Source of the DNA: Solirubrobacterales bacterium
GTDB lineage: Bacteria > Actinomycetota > Thermoleophilia > Solirubrobacterales > 70-9
DNA length: 46,577 nucleotides
Direction: 5' to 3'
Assembly: GCA_025450585.1 (NCBI GenBank)
Contig: JANWHD010000012.1
Span: 1-46,577 of the forward strand
The notes beneath the pieces were generated by a model. That model did not search any database. It saw nothing but the letters and a program-made list of their open reading frames with translations, and was not told the DNA's origin. Shown piece after piece: positions 17,176 through 24,920 of the stretch. Every line of letters begins with the position of its first letter. The first letter of the stretch is position 1. A program made the position numbers and the translations under genes.

Positions 17176-18900
17176 ATGAGGACTGTAAGCATCGGGGGCC
17201 AGAGGCTTGCGAGGCTCTCCGTGCTTCTGATGCTCGCATGCTGCCTATCGGCAGTCGCAGCATCGAGATCGAGCGCTGCTGAGCTCCCACTCGCAGAACG
17301 CTGTATCGCCAATGGACTAGTCGACTTCCAGGAAACGACTGGCTCTACCTTCAATCATCATCCGGAGAAACAGCGCGAACTAAGGAGCACTGACCACTTC
17401 CTCACTTCGCTGGAAACGGATACCTCGTTTCAGGGCGTGATCGCCGACCTCCCCGTCTATTGTCAAGGTAGCTTCCACCGCGAGGGCTCGATCAAGCTGC
17501 TGTTCAAAACCACCAAGCACAGCTGGCGCCCGATCAATAAAGGCTGGGAGCCGCTCACCTGGGAAACACACGATCTTTATGATCGAACGACTTCACAGCC
17601 AGGTCCAGAATACTTTCCCGACGAAGAACTGGGCGGTGGTGAAATTCACTACGATGCTGCAAGCTCTTATGACGATGGTGGCACTCCCAGCCCCTGGGTC
17701 CGCACTGGGACACATCAAAACACGAACACCCTTGGCCTCGGCTGCACCATTGCCAGTCGCGCCCGCATCAGGCTGCTGATCGTCGACGACCGAACTTCGG
17801 CGATCATCGCCGCCAGGCTCTACACCATTCCCATCCAGGTCGAAAGCTGGTATCTGGCTCGCTGCCTCAAGAAGTTCTCCCTTGAGTCCCAGGCCCAGGC
17901 CAAGAGCTGTCCTGAGCGCGCCATTGCAGGTGGGCCTTCCCTATGGAGGGTCAAGGTCAAAGGGGTCAGCTGCAGGGAAGCACGGGCAATAGGTCAGCAG
18001 GCATTGCAGCTTCCTCCCTTCTCGGAAGGGATAACAACGGCCCAGCGGATCGGCAGCTGGCAGTGCTACTACGCGCTCCGTGGCGCTGTTTCCTGCAAGC
18101 GGGGCGACCATCATATCTACACCCAGTTGCGGGGAGGCGCAGGAGACAAGTGCGACAAGTCAGTCGTTCCGGCGGGAGTGAAGTCACTGAAAGCTTTGGG
18201 TGCACCTTGTTCAGCGGCGGCTGAGTTGGCGAGCGCTGTCCTGGCTGAACCTGGCAGTCAATCGCCGGTCCGCAAGGAGATCGGCGGCGTCTCTTGGAAT
18301 TGTGCCTCGAAGCGCTACTTCGAATATGAAGACCGGACGATCCACGCCTATAACTGCTTTTCGGATCAGGCTGCTGTGTATTTCCGGTTCCCTAAGCCGA
18401 AGCAGCGACTTATCCCGACTGAGCAAGTGGCGGTGTCAGCCAACGTCATCTTCCCCGGTCAAGGACCCAAGCAGCTGTTTGCGATCACGCCTGAGATCAC
18501 ATTCTCAGAACACGTGAAGTGGACCAAATCCAAGATCCTCCTTCCTTCCACTGTCGAGCCGGCCTTGGTAGGGCAAAGGGCACACCTCAAGCTGGAAACG
18601 CTGACAGCCCAATGCGAATGGACGAGTGACGAAGGCCAAACCAGCCCGATTTGCCCATCGACGCGTCGCATCGGCACTGCCACGCGCAGCATCGCGCTCA
18701 AGGACTTCCAGACCATCAACGTGGGCCAACGCAAGCATCGGGGAAACTGGATCTACCGCCTGACGATTTCAACGCCGGCCTTCAGTCTGAGCTCCCTGGC
18801 CTACAAGAAGACCAGTCATACGCTCAATTTCTGGATGATCAACGCCGCCACTCACTGCGAGCGAAACCCGTGGTGCCATCCACATAAGAAGCACGGGTAG
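17176..18900 (+). CDS. Secreted Cys-rich protein with duplicated module, function unknown
   Basis: A 574-aa protein that I do not recognise. The ATG at 17176 is preceded by AGGG and begins a typical signal peptide (hydrophobic LSVLLMLACCLSAVAASR, cleavage near residue 35). The open frame extends far upstream, but that part reads against the methyltransferase gene and is rejected. Two related Cys modules occupy roughly residues 255-330 and 345-435: each has V/A-C-x3-A..., then SWxC, then a CxxG/CF-type Cys. The first 200 residues carry four more Cys. Base composition is clearly more AT-rich than that of its neighbours, suggesting a horizontally acquired or fast-evolving gene. Probably exported; no enzyme motif is visible. 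Confidence 0.7.
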   Translation: MRTVSIGGQRLARLSVLLMLACCLSAVAASRSSAAELPLAERCIANGLVDFQETTGSTFNHHPEKQRELRSTDHFLTSLETDTSFQGVIADLPVYCQGSFHREGSIKLLFKTTKHSWRPINKGWEPLTWETHDLYDRTTSQPGPEYFPDEELGGGEIHYDAASSYDDGGTPSPWVRTGTHQNTNTLGLGCTIASRARIRLLIVDDRTSAIIAARLYTIPIQVESWYLARCLKKFSLESQAQAKSCPERAIAGGPSLWRVKVKGVSCREARAIGQQALQLPPFSEGITTAQRIGSWQCYYALRGAVSCKRGDHHIYTQLRGGAGDKCDKSVVPAGVKSLKALGAPCSAAAELASAVLAEPGSQSPVRKEIGGVSWNCASKRYFEYEDRTIHAYNCFSDQAAVYFRFPKPKQRLIPTEQVAVSANVIFPGQGPKQLFAITPEITFSEHVKWTKSKILLPSTVEPALVGQRAHLKLETLTAQCEWTSDEGQTSPICPSTRRIGTATRSIALKDFQTINVGQRKHRGNWIYRLTISTPAFSLSSLAYKKTSHTLNFWMINAATHCERNPWCHPHKKHG

Positions 18901-18939
18901 CTGAAGGACTCGCTGCCCGCGATCGACCGGATCGATCCG

Positions 18940-19311
18940 TCAGCCCTCGTAGCGTTCCAGCTCGCCGACGGGCTCAGTACCGCGCTCTCGTAGGCCGGCG
19001 ACTACGGCGTCGATGTCCTCGACGAGGAAGGCGAGGTGGCGGAGGCCTGGAGCGTTCGCGGGCGCGTGCGGGTCGCCGGTCTGGGTCGGCGGCGAGTGGA
19101 ACTTCACCAGCTCGATTTCTCCGTGGCCGTCCGGGGCCCGCAGCATCGCGAGCTCCGCCCTGACGCCGTCGAGCCCCACGATGCGGTCCACCCAGCGGCC
19201 CTCGACCTGGCCCTTGCCTCCCGGCTCGAGTCCGAGCTCGACAAAGAACTCGATTGCGGCTGCGAGGTCGTCAACAACGATGCCGACGTGTTCCATCCGT
19301 TGGATTGCCAT
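18940..19311 (-). CDS. VOC-family protein, C-terminally truncated
   Basis: A 123-aa glyoxalase/bleomycin-resistance (VOC) fold protein starting at MAIQRMEHVGIVVDDL (ATG 19311; the frame runs on upstream to 19362). It has two beta-alpha-beta-beta-beta units: EHVGIVVDDLAAAIEFF...ELGLEP..., and LRHLAFLVEDIDAVVAGL. Close relatives continue after VGE-x-RYE with about 20-25 more residues (RLCYVRGPEGIIVxLxE) including the last metal-binding Glu; here a stop follows RYEG. No frameshifted remainder is visible in the next 40 bp, where the convergent low-GC gene ends at 18900. I infer a truncation by insertion or rearrangement. It may be non-functional. Confidence 0.65.
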   Translation of the reverse strand: MAIQRMEHVGIVVDDLAAAIEFFVELGLEPGGKGQVEGRWVDRIVGLDGVRAELAMLRAPDGHGEIELVKFHSPPTQTGDPHAPANAPGLRHLAFLVEDIDAVVAGLRERGTEPVGELERYEG

Positions 19312-19386
19312 GTGCTCGATAGTAGTCCTCGACCTCCTCGCTAAAGATCGCCTCGGCCGCACGGATATCGTGCTGTCATTCGTTGG

Positions 19387-19482
19387 CCCCTCCGAGGGGT
19401 GGGCAGGGGGCGCTCCCCGAGCCCGAGTCCTGAAGAAACCCGTCCTCTCGGGGGTCCCCGCGGCGCGCAGGAGACTCGGCTC
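19387..19482. repeat. Palindromic element H between the SIMPL and VOC genes
   Basis: A cluster of imperfect inverted repeats: CCCCTCCGAGGGG at 19387-19399 (perfect, odd centre), then GAGCCCGAGTCCTG near 19419-19433 pairing with CAGGAGACTCGGCTC near 19468-19482, with GCTCCCCGAG/CTCGGGGGTC nested inside. The region spans the non-coding gap between the stop of the SIMPL gene (19501) and the VOC start (19311). No T-tract follows. Confidence 0.45.
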
Positions 19483-19500
19483 AGGCTCTGAACAGCGGCT

Positions 19501-20235
19501 CTAAAGGAGAGAGAAGACGACGCCCACCGTCGCGGTGACGGTGGAGTTGCCAGGCTTGGTCGGTGGCGCCGCGCAACCGGTGCGTACGCGCTTCGGCGTT
19601 CCGGACACGGGGGCCGACGCGCATTGCGGGCTGGACACGCCCTTGGCCGAATCTTCCTGGACGACTTCGGCGTCGCCGCCCTCCTGGATGCTGAGGGCCG
19701 GGCCGAGCCCGGCACCGGCCTGCGCCGCCAAGGCTTCTGCCTTCAGCTTCGCCTTGTCGAAGGCCGCGGTGAGAGCTTTGGCGTAGGCCGCTTCGGCGTC
19801 GCCGATGAAGAAGGTGGGGCCGCTGACGCCGGTCGCGCCGGCGCCGACCCCCGTGCTGACGAGCTCTCCGGCGCGGCCGGGCTCGTGCAGGGTGACCCGG
19901 ATCCCCTCCGACGCCCGGTACAGGATGCGCTCGCCGCGGGAGGTCTTGCGGACCGAGATCCGCCCGGTGCTGACATCCCCCTCGCCGACGCCAGGGATTC
20001 GCTGCACGGCGACGATGACGCTGCGCAGGCGGCTGGAGACGACTCGCAGAGCTGCCCCCCGACTGCGCCGTTCGGCGCTGACGGAGAGGCCGACGCGAGC
20101 GGTGTCGTTCGGCACCCTGAGCGTGGCGCTGGCGTTGACGGATACGGTCCGTTCGACGGCGCCCGCGCTTGCGGGTGGCAGCAGCGCAAAGGCGATAAGA
20201 GCGAGGGGGAGGAGATTTCGAATACGGGATCGCAT
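19501..20235 (-). CDS. SIMPL-domain (DUF541) secreted protein
   Basis: A 244-aa exported protein. A signal peptide (LLPLALIAFALLPPASAGA, cleavage near residue 26) is followed by a SIMPL/DUF541 domain: VSVNASATLRVPNDTARVGLSV, then a central IRVTLHEPGRAGELVSTGV, and GVSGPTFFIGDAEAAYAKAL AAFDKAKLKAEALA-type helix. These are typical of the family of periplasmic or secreted proteins whose founding member interacts with a mouse pelle-like kinase; bacterial members have roles in stress tolerance but an unclear biochemical activity. ATG at 20235 overlaps the stop of the upstream gene by one base (TAATG), so translation is coupled to the small secreted protein. Confidence 0.8.
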   Translation of the reverse strand: MRSRIRNLLPLALIAFALLPPASAGAVERTVSVNASATLRVPNDTARVGLSVSAERRSRGAALRVVSSRLRSVIVAVQRIPGVGEGDVSTGRISVRKTSRGERILYRASEGIRVTLHEPGRAGELVSTGVGAGATGVSGPTFFIGDAEAAYAKALTAAFDKAKLKAEALAAQAGAGLGPALSIQEGGDAEVVQEDSAKGVSSPQCASAPVSGTPKRVRTGCAAPPTKPGNSTVTATVGVVFSLL

Positions 20236-20822
20236 TAGTCGTAGCCCGGCGACATCTGCACTTCGAATCCACGAACCGCTTCACTTCGAACCATGGCTGC
20301 GAGAACCGGATAGCTGCTGTCTTCGCCCACGGGGGAAAAGCCGATCGCCAGCCAGTAGCCCCCTTCCCATTCGACGGCATTGGGGTAGAGGCGTTCCAGT
20401 TGTTCGAGACTGTCGCCAATGCGGATGCCGCGGCTCGTCTGCCACCGCTCCGCCGTTGAACCCTGGATCAGTGCTGATTTGGCGACACCCCGGTTCGCCC
20501 CGCAGGCGGCCGTTTTTCCGCCACCGCCGCCGTAGTAGGCGAAAGTCATCTTCAGCCCGATTTTTTTTCTCCAGAACACCTCACAGCCGCTTCCTCCATA
20601 GCGAGGCTGGCGCGAGGACGGGCGGCCGAAGGCTTTGACGGCGGCTCCTACGGTGGGATTGCGAAGCGGATGAAAGCCACCGAGGTTCTGGACTCCGGCA
20701 TCGTTGGCCTCGATCACCAGGACCGGGTTGGCCAACAGCGTCGTCTTCGCAGCCGGGCTAGCCGTTGCCGTAGCCCCGAGCACGAGAGACATGCCGAGGT
20801 AGGCGACTGCGAGTCCCCTCAT
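20235..20822 (-). CDS. Small secreted protein of unknown function, coupled to SIMPL gene
   Basis: A 195-aa protein that I do not recognise, starting at ATG 20822 with a signal-like start (MRGLAVAYLGMSLVLGATATA). The open frame continues 13 codons further upstream, but those codons read through a tRNA fragment (giving KVVGSNPISR, a known translation of tRNA 3' ends) and are rejected. Features: NPTVGAAVKAFGRPSS, two Cys (GSGCEVFW and AACGANRG), and a C-terminal IGDSLEQLERLYPNAVEW, a pattern often seen in actinobacterial hypothetical secreted proteins. The stop TAA overlaps the ATG of the SIMPL gene. It sits directly beside the tRNA-Gly remnant, outside the putative island. Confidence 0.65.
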   Translation of the reverse strand: MRGLAVAYLGMSLVLGATATASPAAKTTLLANPVLVIEANDAGVQNLGGFHPLRNPTVGAAVKAFGRPSSRQPRYGGSGCEVFWRKKIGLKMTFAYYGGGGGKTAACGANRGVAKSALIQGSTAERWQTSRGIRIGDSLEQLERLYPNAVEWEGGYWLAIGFSPVGEDSSYPVLAAMVRSEAVRGFEVQMSPGYD

Positions 20823-20823
20823 C

Positions 20824-20866
20824 AAGCGGCTGATGGGATTCGAACCCACGACCTTCAGCATGGCAA
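20824..20866 (-). other. tRNA-Gly 3'-half remnant (candidate attachment-site copy)
   Basis: 43 bp match 23688-23730, the 3' half of tRNA-Gly(GCC), with a single mismatch (in the anticodon stem). The identity starts exactly at the first base of the anticodon loop and ends just past the discriminator base. This is the structure left by integrases that cross over in an anticodon loop. The intact tRNA and this copy are in the same orientation and enclose about 2.8 kb. Confidence 0.8.
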
Positions 20867-21412
20867 TTACGCCGGCTCGTACCGCATCGCCACCGCGCCT
20901 GAGCCGAACTCCTGCCGGTCCACGAGCCTCAAGTCGACATGCTTCGACAGTCCCGCGAACAGCGTCGGCCCGTGGCCCACCAGCCTGGGGTGCACCACGA
21001 ACTCGTACTCATCGATCAACCCCTGCTCAGCCAGCGCCAGAGGGAGCTGCACGCCTCCCACGCCCAGTCCCTTGCCCGGCTCCTGCTTCAGCTTCTGAAC
21101 CGCCTCCCCGAGATCCCCACGCACGAGCTCCGCGTTCCAATCGACCCTGTCCAGGGTGCTCGACACGACGTACTTCTTCATTGCGTCGATCGTGCGGCCG
21201 AAGGGCGCCACCCAATCGGGCATCTCCTCCATCTGTCCCGGCGGCCGCCAGGCGGACTCCATCAACTCGTAGGTCACCCGGCCGAGGAGGAGAGCATCGG
21301 CCCGGTCGAGACCCTCCGTCGCGTGACGATGGGTCTCTTCGTCCGGGGACATTGCACGGTGATCGCAGCACCCGTCCAAAGTGACGTTGATGGAATACCG
21401 AAGAGGTCGCAT
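20867..21412 (-). CDS. Dihydrofolate-reductase/RibD C-terminal family protein
   Basis: A 181-aa NADPH-binding-like protein of the RibD_C/DHFR family, found in many actinobacteria as stand-alone genes of unknown substrate. Start MRPLRYSINVTLDGCCDH (the family motif is usually SLDG), then ADALLLGRVTYELMESAW, KKYVVSSTLDRVDWN, GLGVGGVQLPLALAEQGLIDEYEFVVHPRLVGHG and the C-terminal VDRQEFGSGAVAMRYEP match domain order and length (about 180 aa). The stop codon (20867-20869) begins directly at the edge of the tRNA fragment. Within the putative island it is divergent from the GGDEF gene, with 126 bp between the starts. Confidence 0.85.
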   Translation of the reverse strand: MRPLRYSINVTLDGCCDHRAMSPDEETHRHATEGLDRADALLLGRVTYELMESAWRPPGQMEEMPDWVAPFGRTIDAMKKYVVSSTLDRVDWNAELVRGDLGEAVQKLKQEPGKGLGVGGVQLPLALAEQGLIDEYEFVVHPRLVGHGPTLFAGLSKHVDLRLVDRQEFGSGAVAMRYEPA

Positions 21413-21538
21413 TGCGTAAACATACTTTCCGGTCGGACTGCCGAGGTGTCGCGCAGGTGCCCTGCCGGCCTGAGCTTCCCGTGCGGCGAACTGATCTCAT
21501 AGGTCAAGATTGCCGTCCCAGATTCCGATTCTTGGAAA

Positions 21539-23602
21539 GTGGTATCTGGGCTGAGCCAGCGCGAGCGAAGGACCGTCCTTGTCGGCGGCCTCCTTGCCCT
21601 CTGCCTGCTCACCGCCTTCATCGCGCACGTCGCGGTCGGATTTGGCGGTCGCAGCACCGATGCGCTCTTCAACACCTGGATCTACAGCGCCCTGATGCTG
21701 ACGAGCGCCGCCGCCTGCCTGCTGCGGGCTGCGCTGGTTCGCCGCGAGCGGGTTGTCTGGGCACTGCTAGGCGTCGGCTTGCTGCTCTATACCGGCGGGG
21801 AAATCTATTACGCGGCAGTGCTCGCCGGGCGGGAAACGGTGCCGATCCCCTCTCCCGCCGATGGCGGCTACCTCGCCTTCTATCCGCTCGCCTACGCGGC
21901 GCTGATCGCTCTTCTGCGGGCGAGGGTCGGAGTCTTTCCGGTTGCGCGGTGGCTGGACGGCGCGATCGTCGGTTCCGCCGTCGCGGCGCTGGCGGCAGCG
22001 TTCGCGCTCGGGCCGATCGTCGATGCCTCAAGCGAAGGCCAGACGCTTGCCGTCGCGACCAACCTGGCTTACCCGATCGCCGACCTGACCCTGTTGACGA
22101 TGGTGGCAACCGCCGCCTCGTTCACCGGCTGGCGACCGGGGCGCAGCTGGGCGGTCGTCGGTGCCGGTCTCTTGCTGCTCGCCGTTTCCGACGGCGTCTA
22201 TCTGCTGCAGGCCGCCAATGGGACCTACGTCGAAGGCACGATTCTCGACGCCGGCTGGCCGTGCGGTGTTCTGCTGGTGGCTTGCGCGGCGTGGATCGAG
22301 CCGGGCACCGGGGAGCCACTGCGATCGCGGGCGGTGCGGATCATCGCGATACCGGCTGCTGCAGCCCTGGTCGCGATCTGCATTCAGGCAGCCGAACGAT
22401 TCACCACGGCCCCTACCGCAGCGGCAGTCATCTCCCTGCTCACCCTGATTGCGGTCGTCGTGCGGCTGGTCCTCTCGTTGCGTGAGAGCCAGGGGGAAGT
22501 CCGCACGAGAGCGCAAGAGTCGCGTACCGACGAGCTGACCGGGCTACCCAACCGCAGGGCACTGACATTGGACCTGGAGCGCGCGATCACGCGGCCGGCA
22601 GCAACCGGGTCCCTCCGGCTCCTCGCGCTGTTCGACCTCGACGGCTTCAAGCTCTACAACGACACCTTCGGCCACCCGGCTGGAGACGCCCTGCTGGAAC
22701 GGCTCGGCGGGCAACTGGAGCTCTTCGCGGCATCGAAAGGCAGCGCCTACCGGCTGGGTGGCGATGAGTTCTGTCTTCTGGTCGAGTGCACGGCGGCGGA
22801 GGTCGACGCGATCATCGCCGGCGCCGGCGCCGCGCTCTCTGAGCGCGGCGAGGGTTTCGCGATCGCGGCCTCGCAGGGAAGCGTCCTGTTGCCGAGCGAG
22901 GCCGGCTCGATGAAGGAGGCGATGCAGCTCGCAGACCGGCGGATGTACGCGAACAAGGCCAGCGAGCGGACCTCAGCTGGCTCGCAGTCGCGCGACGTGC
23001 TGCTGACGGCGCTGCGCGAGCGCCAACCGCAGCTGGCCGAGCAAGCCGTCGACGTCGCCGAGCTGGCGCTGGCGGTCGCCGGGGAGCTGGGAATGGAAGC
23101 CGAGCAACGCGACGAGACCTACCGCGCCGCGCAGCTGCACGAGACGGGGAAGATGGCGATCCCCGACGCGATCCTGAACAAGCCAGGCCCGCTCGAGGAG
23201 TCCGAGTGGAAGTTCGTCCACCGGCACACCCTGATCGGCGAGCGGATCATCGCCTCTGCGGCGGCGCTCGTGCCGGTCGCGCGTCTGGTTCGCTCAAGTG
23301 GCGAGCGCTGGGATGGCAGTGGCTACCCGGACTCCTTGCGCGGCGATCAGATCCCGCTCGGCTCGCGGGTGGTCGCCGTCTGCGAAGCCTACGCGGCGAT
23401 GGTCTCAGAGCGCCCCTACAGCGTCGCGATGCGTCCCTCGCGAGCCCTCGAAGAGCTGCGCCGCAGCGCCGGCTCGCAGTTCGACCCTGAGGTCGTTACG
23501 GCCTTCGAGCAGATCGCCCGGCAACGCAGCCTTCCCATCGGGTCTGAGCCAGAGAAGAGGCCGGGCGGGGCGACGCGAGCCGCGTCCACCCCGTCCCCAT
23601 AG
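21539..23602 (+). CDS. Membrane diguanylate cyclase (GGDEF) with degenerate HD-GYP domain
   Basis: A 687-aa protein: about 8-9 TM helices (residues about 10-320), then a GGDEF domain with intact GGDEF at 407-411 (RLGGDEFCLL), NRRALTLDL and DLDGFKLYND. The second half is HD-GYP-like: LHETGK at 533-538, KPGPLEESEWKFVHRH, RWDGSGYP at 590-597 and QIPLGSRVVAVCEAY. The HD dyad is H534-E535; the paired His before E-R-W-D are S587-G588; and D-x-x-D in VADVYDA is E616 and A619. The diguanylate cyclase should be active, while phosphodiesterase activity is unlikely. Starts with GTG at 21539. Lies within the tRNA-flanked segment. Confidence 0.9.
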   Translation: MVSGLSQRERRTVLVGGLLALCLLTAFIAHVAVGFGGRSTDALFNTWIYSALMLTSAAACLLRAALVRRERVVWALLGVGLLLYTGGEIYYAAVLAGRETVPIPSPADGGYLAFYPLAYAALIALLRARVGVFPVARWLDGAIVGSAVAALAAAFALGPIVDASSEGQTLAVATNLAYPIADLTLLTMVATAASFTGWRPGRSWAVVGAGLLLLAVSDGVYLLQAANGTYVEGTILDAGWPCGVLLVACAAWIEPGTGEPLRSRAVRIIAIPAAAALVAICIQAAERFTTAPTAAAVISLLTLIAVVVRLVLSLRESQGEVRTRAQESRTDELTGLPNRRALTLDLERAITRPAATGSLRLLALFDLDGFKLYNDTFGHPAGDALLERLGGQLELFAASKGSAYRLGGDEFCLLVECTAAEVDAIIAGAGAALSERGEGFAIAASQGSVLLPSEAGSMKEAMQLADRRMYANKASERTSAGSQSRDVLLTALRERQPQLAEQAVDVAELALAVAGELGMEAEQRDETYRAAQLHETGKMAIPDAILNKPGPLEESEWKFVHRHTLIGERIIASAAALVPVARLVRSSGERWDGSGYPDSLRGDQIPLGSRVVAVCEAYAAMVSERPYSVAMRPSRALEELRRSAGSQFDPEVVTAFEQIARQRSLPIGSEPEKRPGGATRAASTPSP

Positions 23603-23688
23603 TCGATACGCGAAAGCTATGTCAAGCCGGTTATCGAGGATTCTCGGAGAACCACCCTCGTCTTTTGGCTCTACGAGACGGACTTAAA

Positions 23689-23762
23689 AGCGGCTGATGG
23701 GATTCGAACCCACGACCTTCTGCATGGCAAGCAGACGCTCTAGCCAGCTGAGCTACAGCCGC
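23689..23762 (-). tRNA. tRNA-Gly (GCC)
   Basis: A 74-nt tRNA: acceptor GCGGCTG/CAGCCGC, D arm AGCTCAGCTGGCTAGAGC, anticodon stem TCTGC/GCAGA with loop TTGCCAT (anticodon GCC), T arm GTGGGTTCGAATCCCAT, discriminator U. No CCA is encoded. Its 3' half is duplicated at 20824-20866. Confidence 0.95.
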
Positions 23763-23772
23763 GCGGACGGCG

Positions 23773-23778
23773 AGTATA
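23773..23778 (-). promoter_or_regulatory. Putative -10 element of tRNA-Gly
   Basis: TATACT on the minus strand lies 10 bp upstream of the tRNA 5' end. The -35 region is weak. The rest of the 275-bp gap up to 24037 has no convincing gene or repeat. Confidence 0.45.
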
Positions 23779-24037
23779 GCTGTGGAGCGCAGGGCCGCTT
23801 GCGGTTTCGGTCTGTGGAATTACTACTCAGTATTTGGTAGACTGCCTGCAGTTCCGGCGGACGGTCGCCGGTCCAGCAACAAGAGGGGGCTCAGCATCTC
23901 TGACCCAAAGGCCCTCGTTGCGTCGTGCAGGGTGCTTGTTTGTCGCGGCGGTCCCTCCCTCCGTCGCCTCGGCGTGAGCACCCCGTGGGGCCGGCGGCCG
24001 TCCACCCGGAGCCTTCTCGACCGGAGGAGCCGGCGCT

Positions 24038-24541
24038 CTAGGCGCCCAGCTCGGCCAGCAGGCCGCCGAGGTCCAGCGGCCGCGTGTACATCTCGACCTT
24101 CTGGCCGGGCTGCGGCGCCGGCCACTCCTCCCTGGGCCGGTCCCAGTAGAGCTCGATGCCGTTGCCGTCGGGGTCGCTCAGGTAGAGCGCCTCGCTGACC
24201 CCGTGGTCGGAGGCGCCGCTGAGCTCGACGCCGGCGCGGCGCAGCCGGTCGAGCGCTCCGGCCAGAGCCGCACGGGTCGGGTAGCGGATCGCGAAGTGGA
24301 AGAGGCCGGTCGAGCCCGGCGGGGGAGGCGAGCCCCCCTTCGAGTGCCAGGTGTTGAGGCCGATGTGGTGGTGGTAGCCGCCCGCGGAGACGAAGGCCGC
24401 TTCATCTCCGTAGCGCTGCTGCAGCTCGAAGCCGAGGACGCCGCAGTAGAACTCAAGCGCGCGCTCCAGGTCGGCCACCTTGAGGTGGACGTGGCCGATG
24501 TCGGCACCGGGATCGATCGGCTCAGGGCCCATCGAGAGCAT
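24038..24541 (-). CDS. VOC-family dioxygenase-like protein (CatE-like)
   Basis: A 167-aa single-chain VOC protein of the catechol-2,3-dioxygenase-like group. First unit: IGHVHLKVADLERALEFYCGVLGFEL with metal-type His in HVHLKV and a second His cluster in GGYHHHIGLNTW. Second unit: GLFHFAIRYPTRAALAGAL, then SDHGVSEALYLSDPDGNGIELYWDRP, whose Glu (in GIELYWD) is the usual last metal ligand. So the site His/His/Glu looks complete and the protein is probably active, with substrate unknown. ATG at 24541 or 24532; the former overlaps the rnhA stop by 20 bp, indicating coupled translation. Contrast with the truncated VOC gene at 18940. Confidence 0.85.
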   Translation of the reverse strand: MLSMGPEPIDPGADIGHVHLKVADLERALEFYCGVLGFELQQRYGDEAAFVSAGGYHHHIGLNTWHSKGGSPPPPGSTGLFHFAIRYPTRAALAGALDRLRRAGVELSGASDHGVSEALYLSDPDGNGIELYWDRPREEWPAPQPGQKVEMYTRPLDLGGLLAELGA

Positions 24542-24920
24542 TGTTGACGAGACGGTCCGCCTCGGCGTTGTGCTCGCGGTGCACGTGACGGATCGACCAG
24601 CTCTCGAAATCGCGCAGCGCCGCCTTCACCTGGGCGTGCAGCTCCCGCATCGTCGCGTCCTTAACCTTGTACTCGCCCTTGACCTGCTTGACGACGAGCT
24701 CGGAGTCGCCGACAAGCTCCAGCTCTCCGGCGCCGAGGGCCGCGGCGCGCTCGATCCCCAGCAGCAGCGCCCTGTACTCGGCGACGTTGTTGGTCGCGCG
24801 GCCGATCCGCTCGCCGCGCTCCTCGAGCACCGCGCCGCCGGCGTCCTGGACGACCGCGGCGATCGCGGCCGGCCCGGGGTTGCCGCGCGCGCCGCCGTCG
24901 ACGTTGACGACGACCTTCAC
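24522..24920 (-). CDS. rnhA: Ribonuclease HI family protein
   Basis: A 132-aa RNase H-fold protein that cleaves RNA in RNA:DNA hybrids. VNVDGGARGNPGPAAI has the first catalytic Asp; ATNNVAEYRALLLGIE the Glu; ELELVGDSELVVKQVKG the second Asp; and HNAEADRLVN the last Asp. It belongs to the short RnhA type without the basic handle. The open frame reaches TTG at 24935, but GTG at 24920 overlaps the stop of the upstream gene (GTGA) and gives the better start. It overlaps the VOC gene downstream. Confidence 0.88.
   Translation of the reverse strand: MKVVVNVDGGARGNPGPAAIAAVVQDAGGAVLEERGERIGRATNNVAEYRALLLGIERAAALGAGELELVGDSELVVKQVKGEYKVKDATMRELHAQVKAALRDFESWSIRHVHREHNAEADRLVNNALDGP

Noticed and set aside
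20823..20861. N-terminal extension of the small secreted protein (KVVGSNPISR-like)
   Set aside because: It is a translation of the tRNA-Gly fragment rather than protein-coding sequence.
23763..24125. Small ORFs between tRNA-Gly and the VOC gene
   Set aside because: They lack a ribosome binding site and any hydrophobic or domain pattern, and overlap the real VOC gene in another frame.
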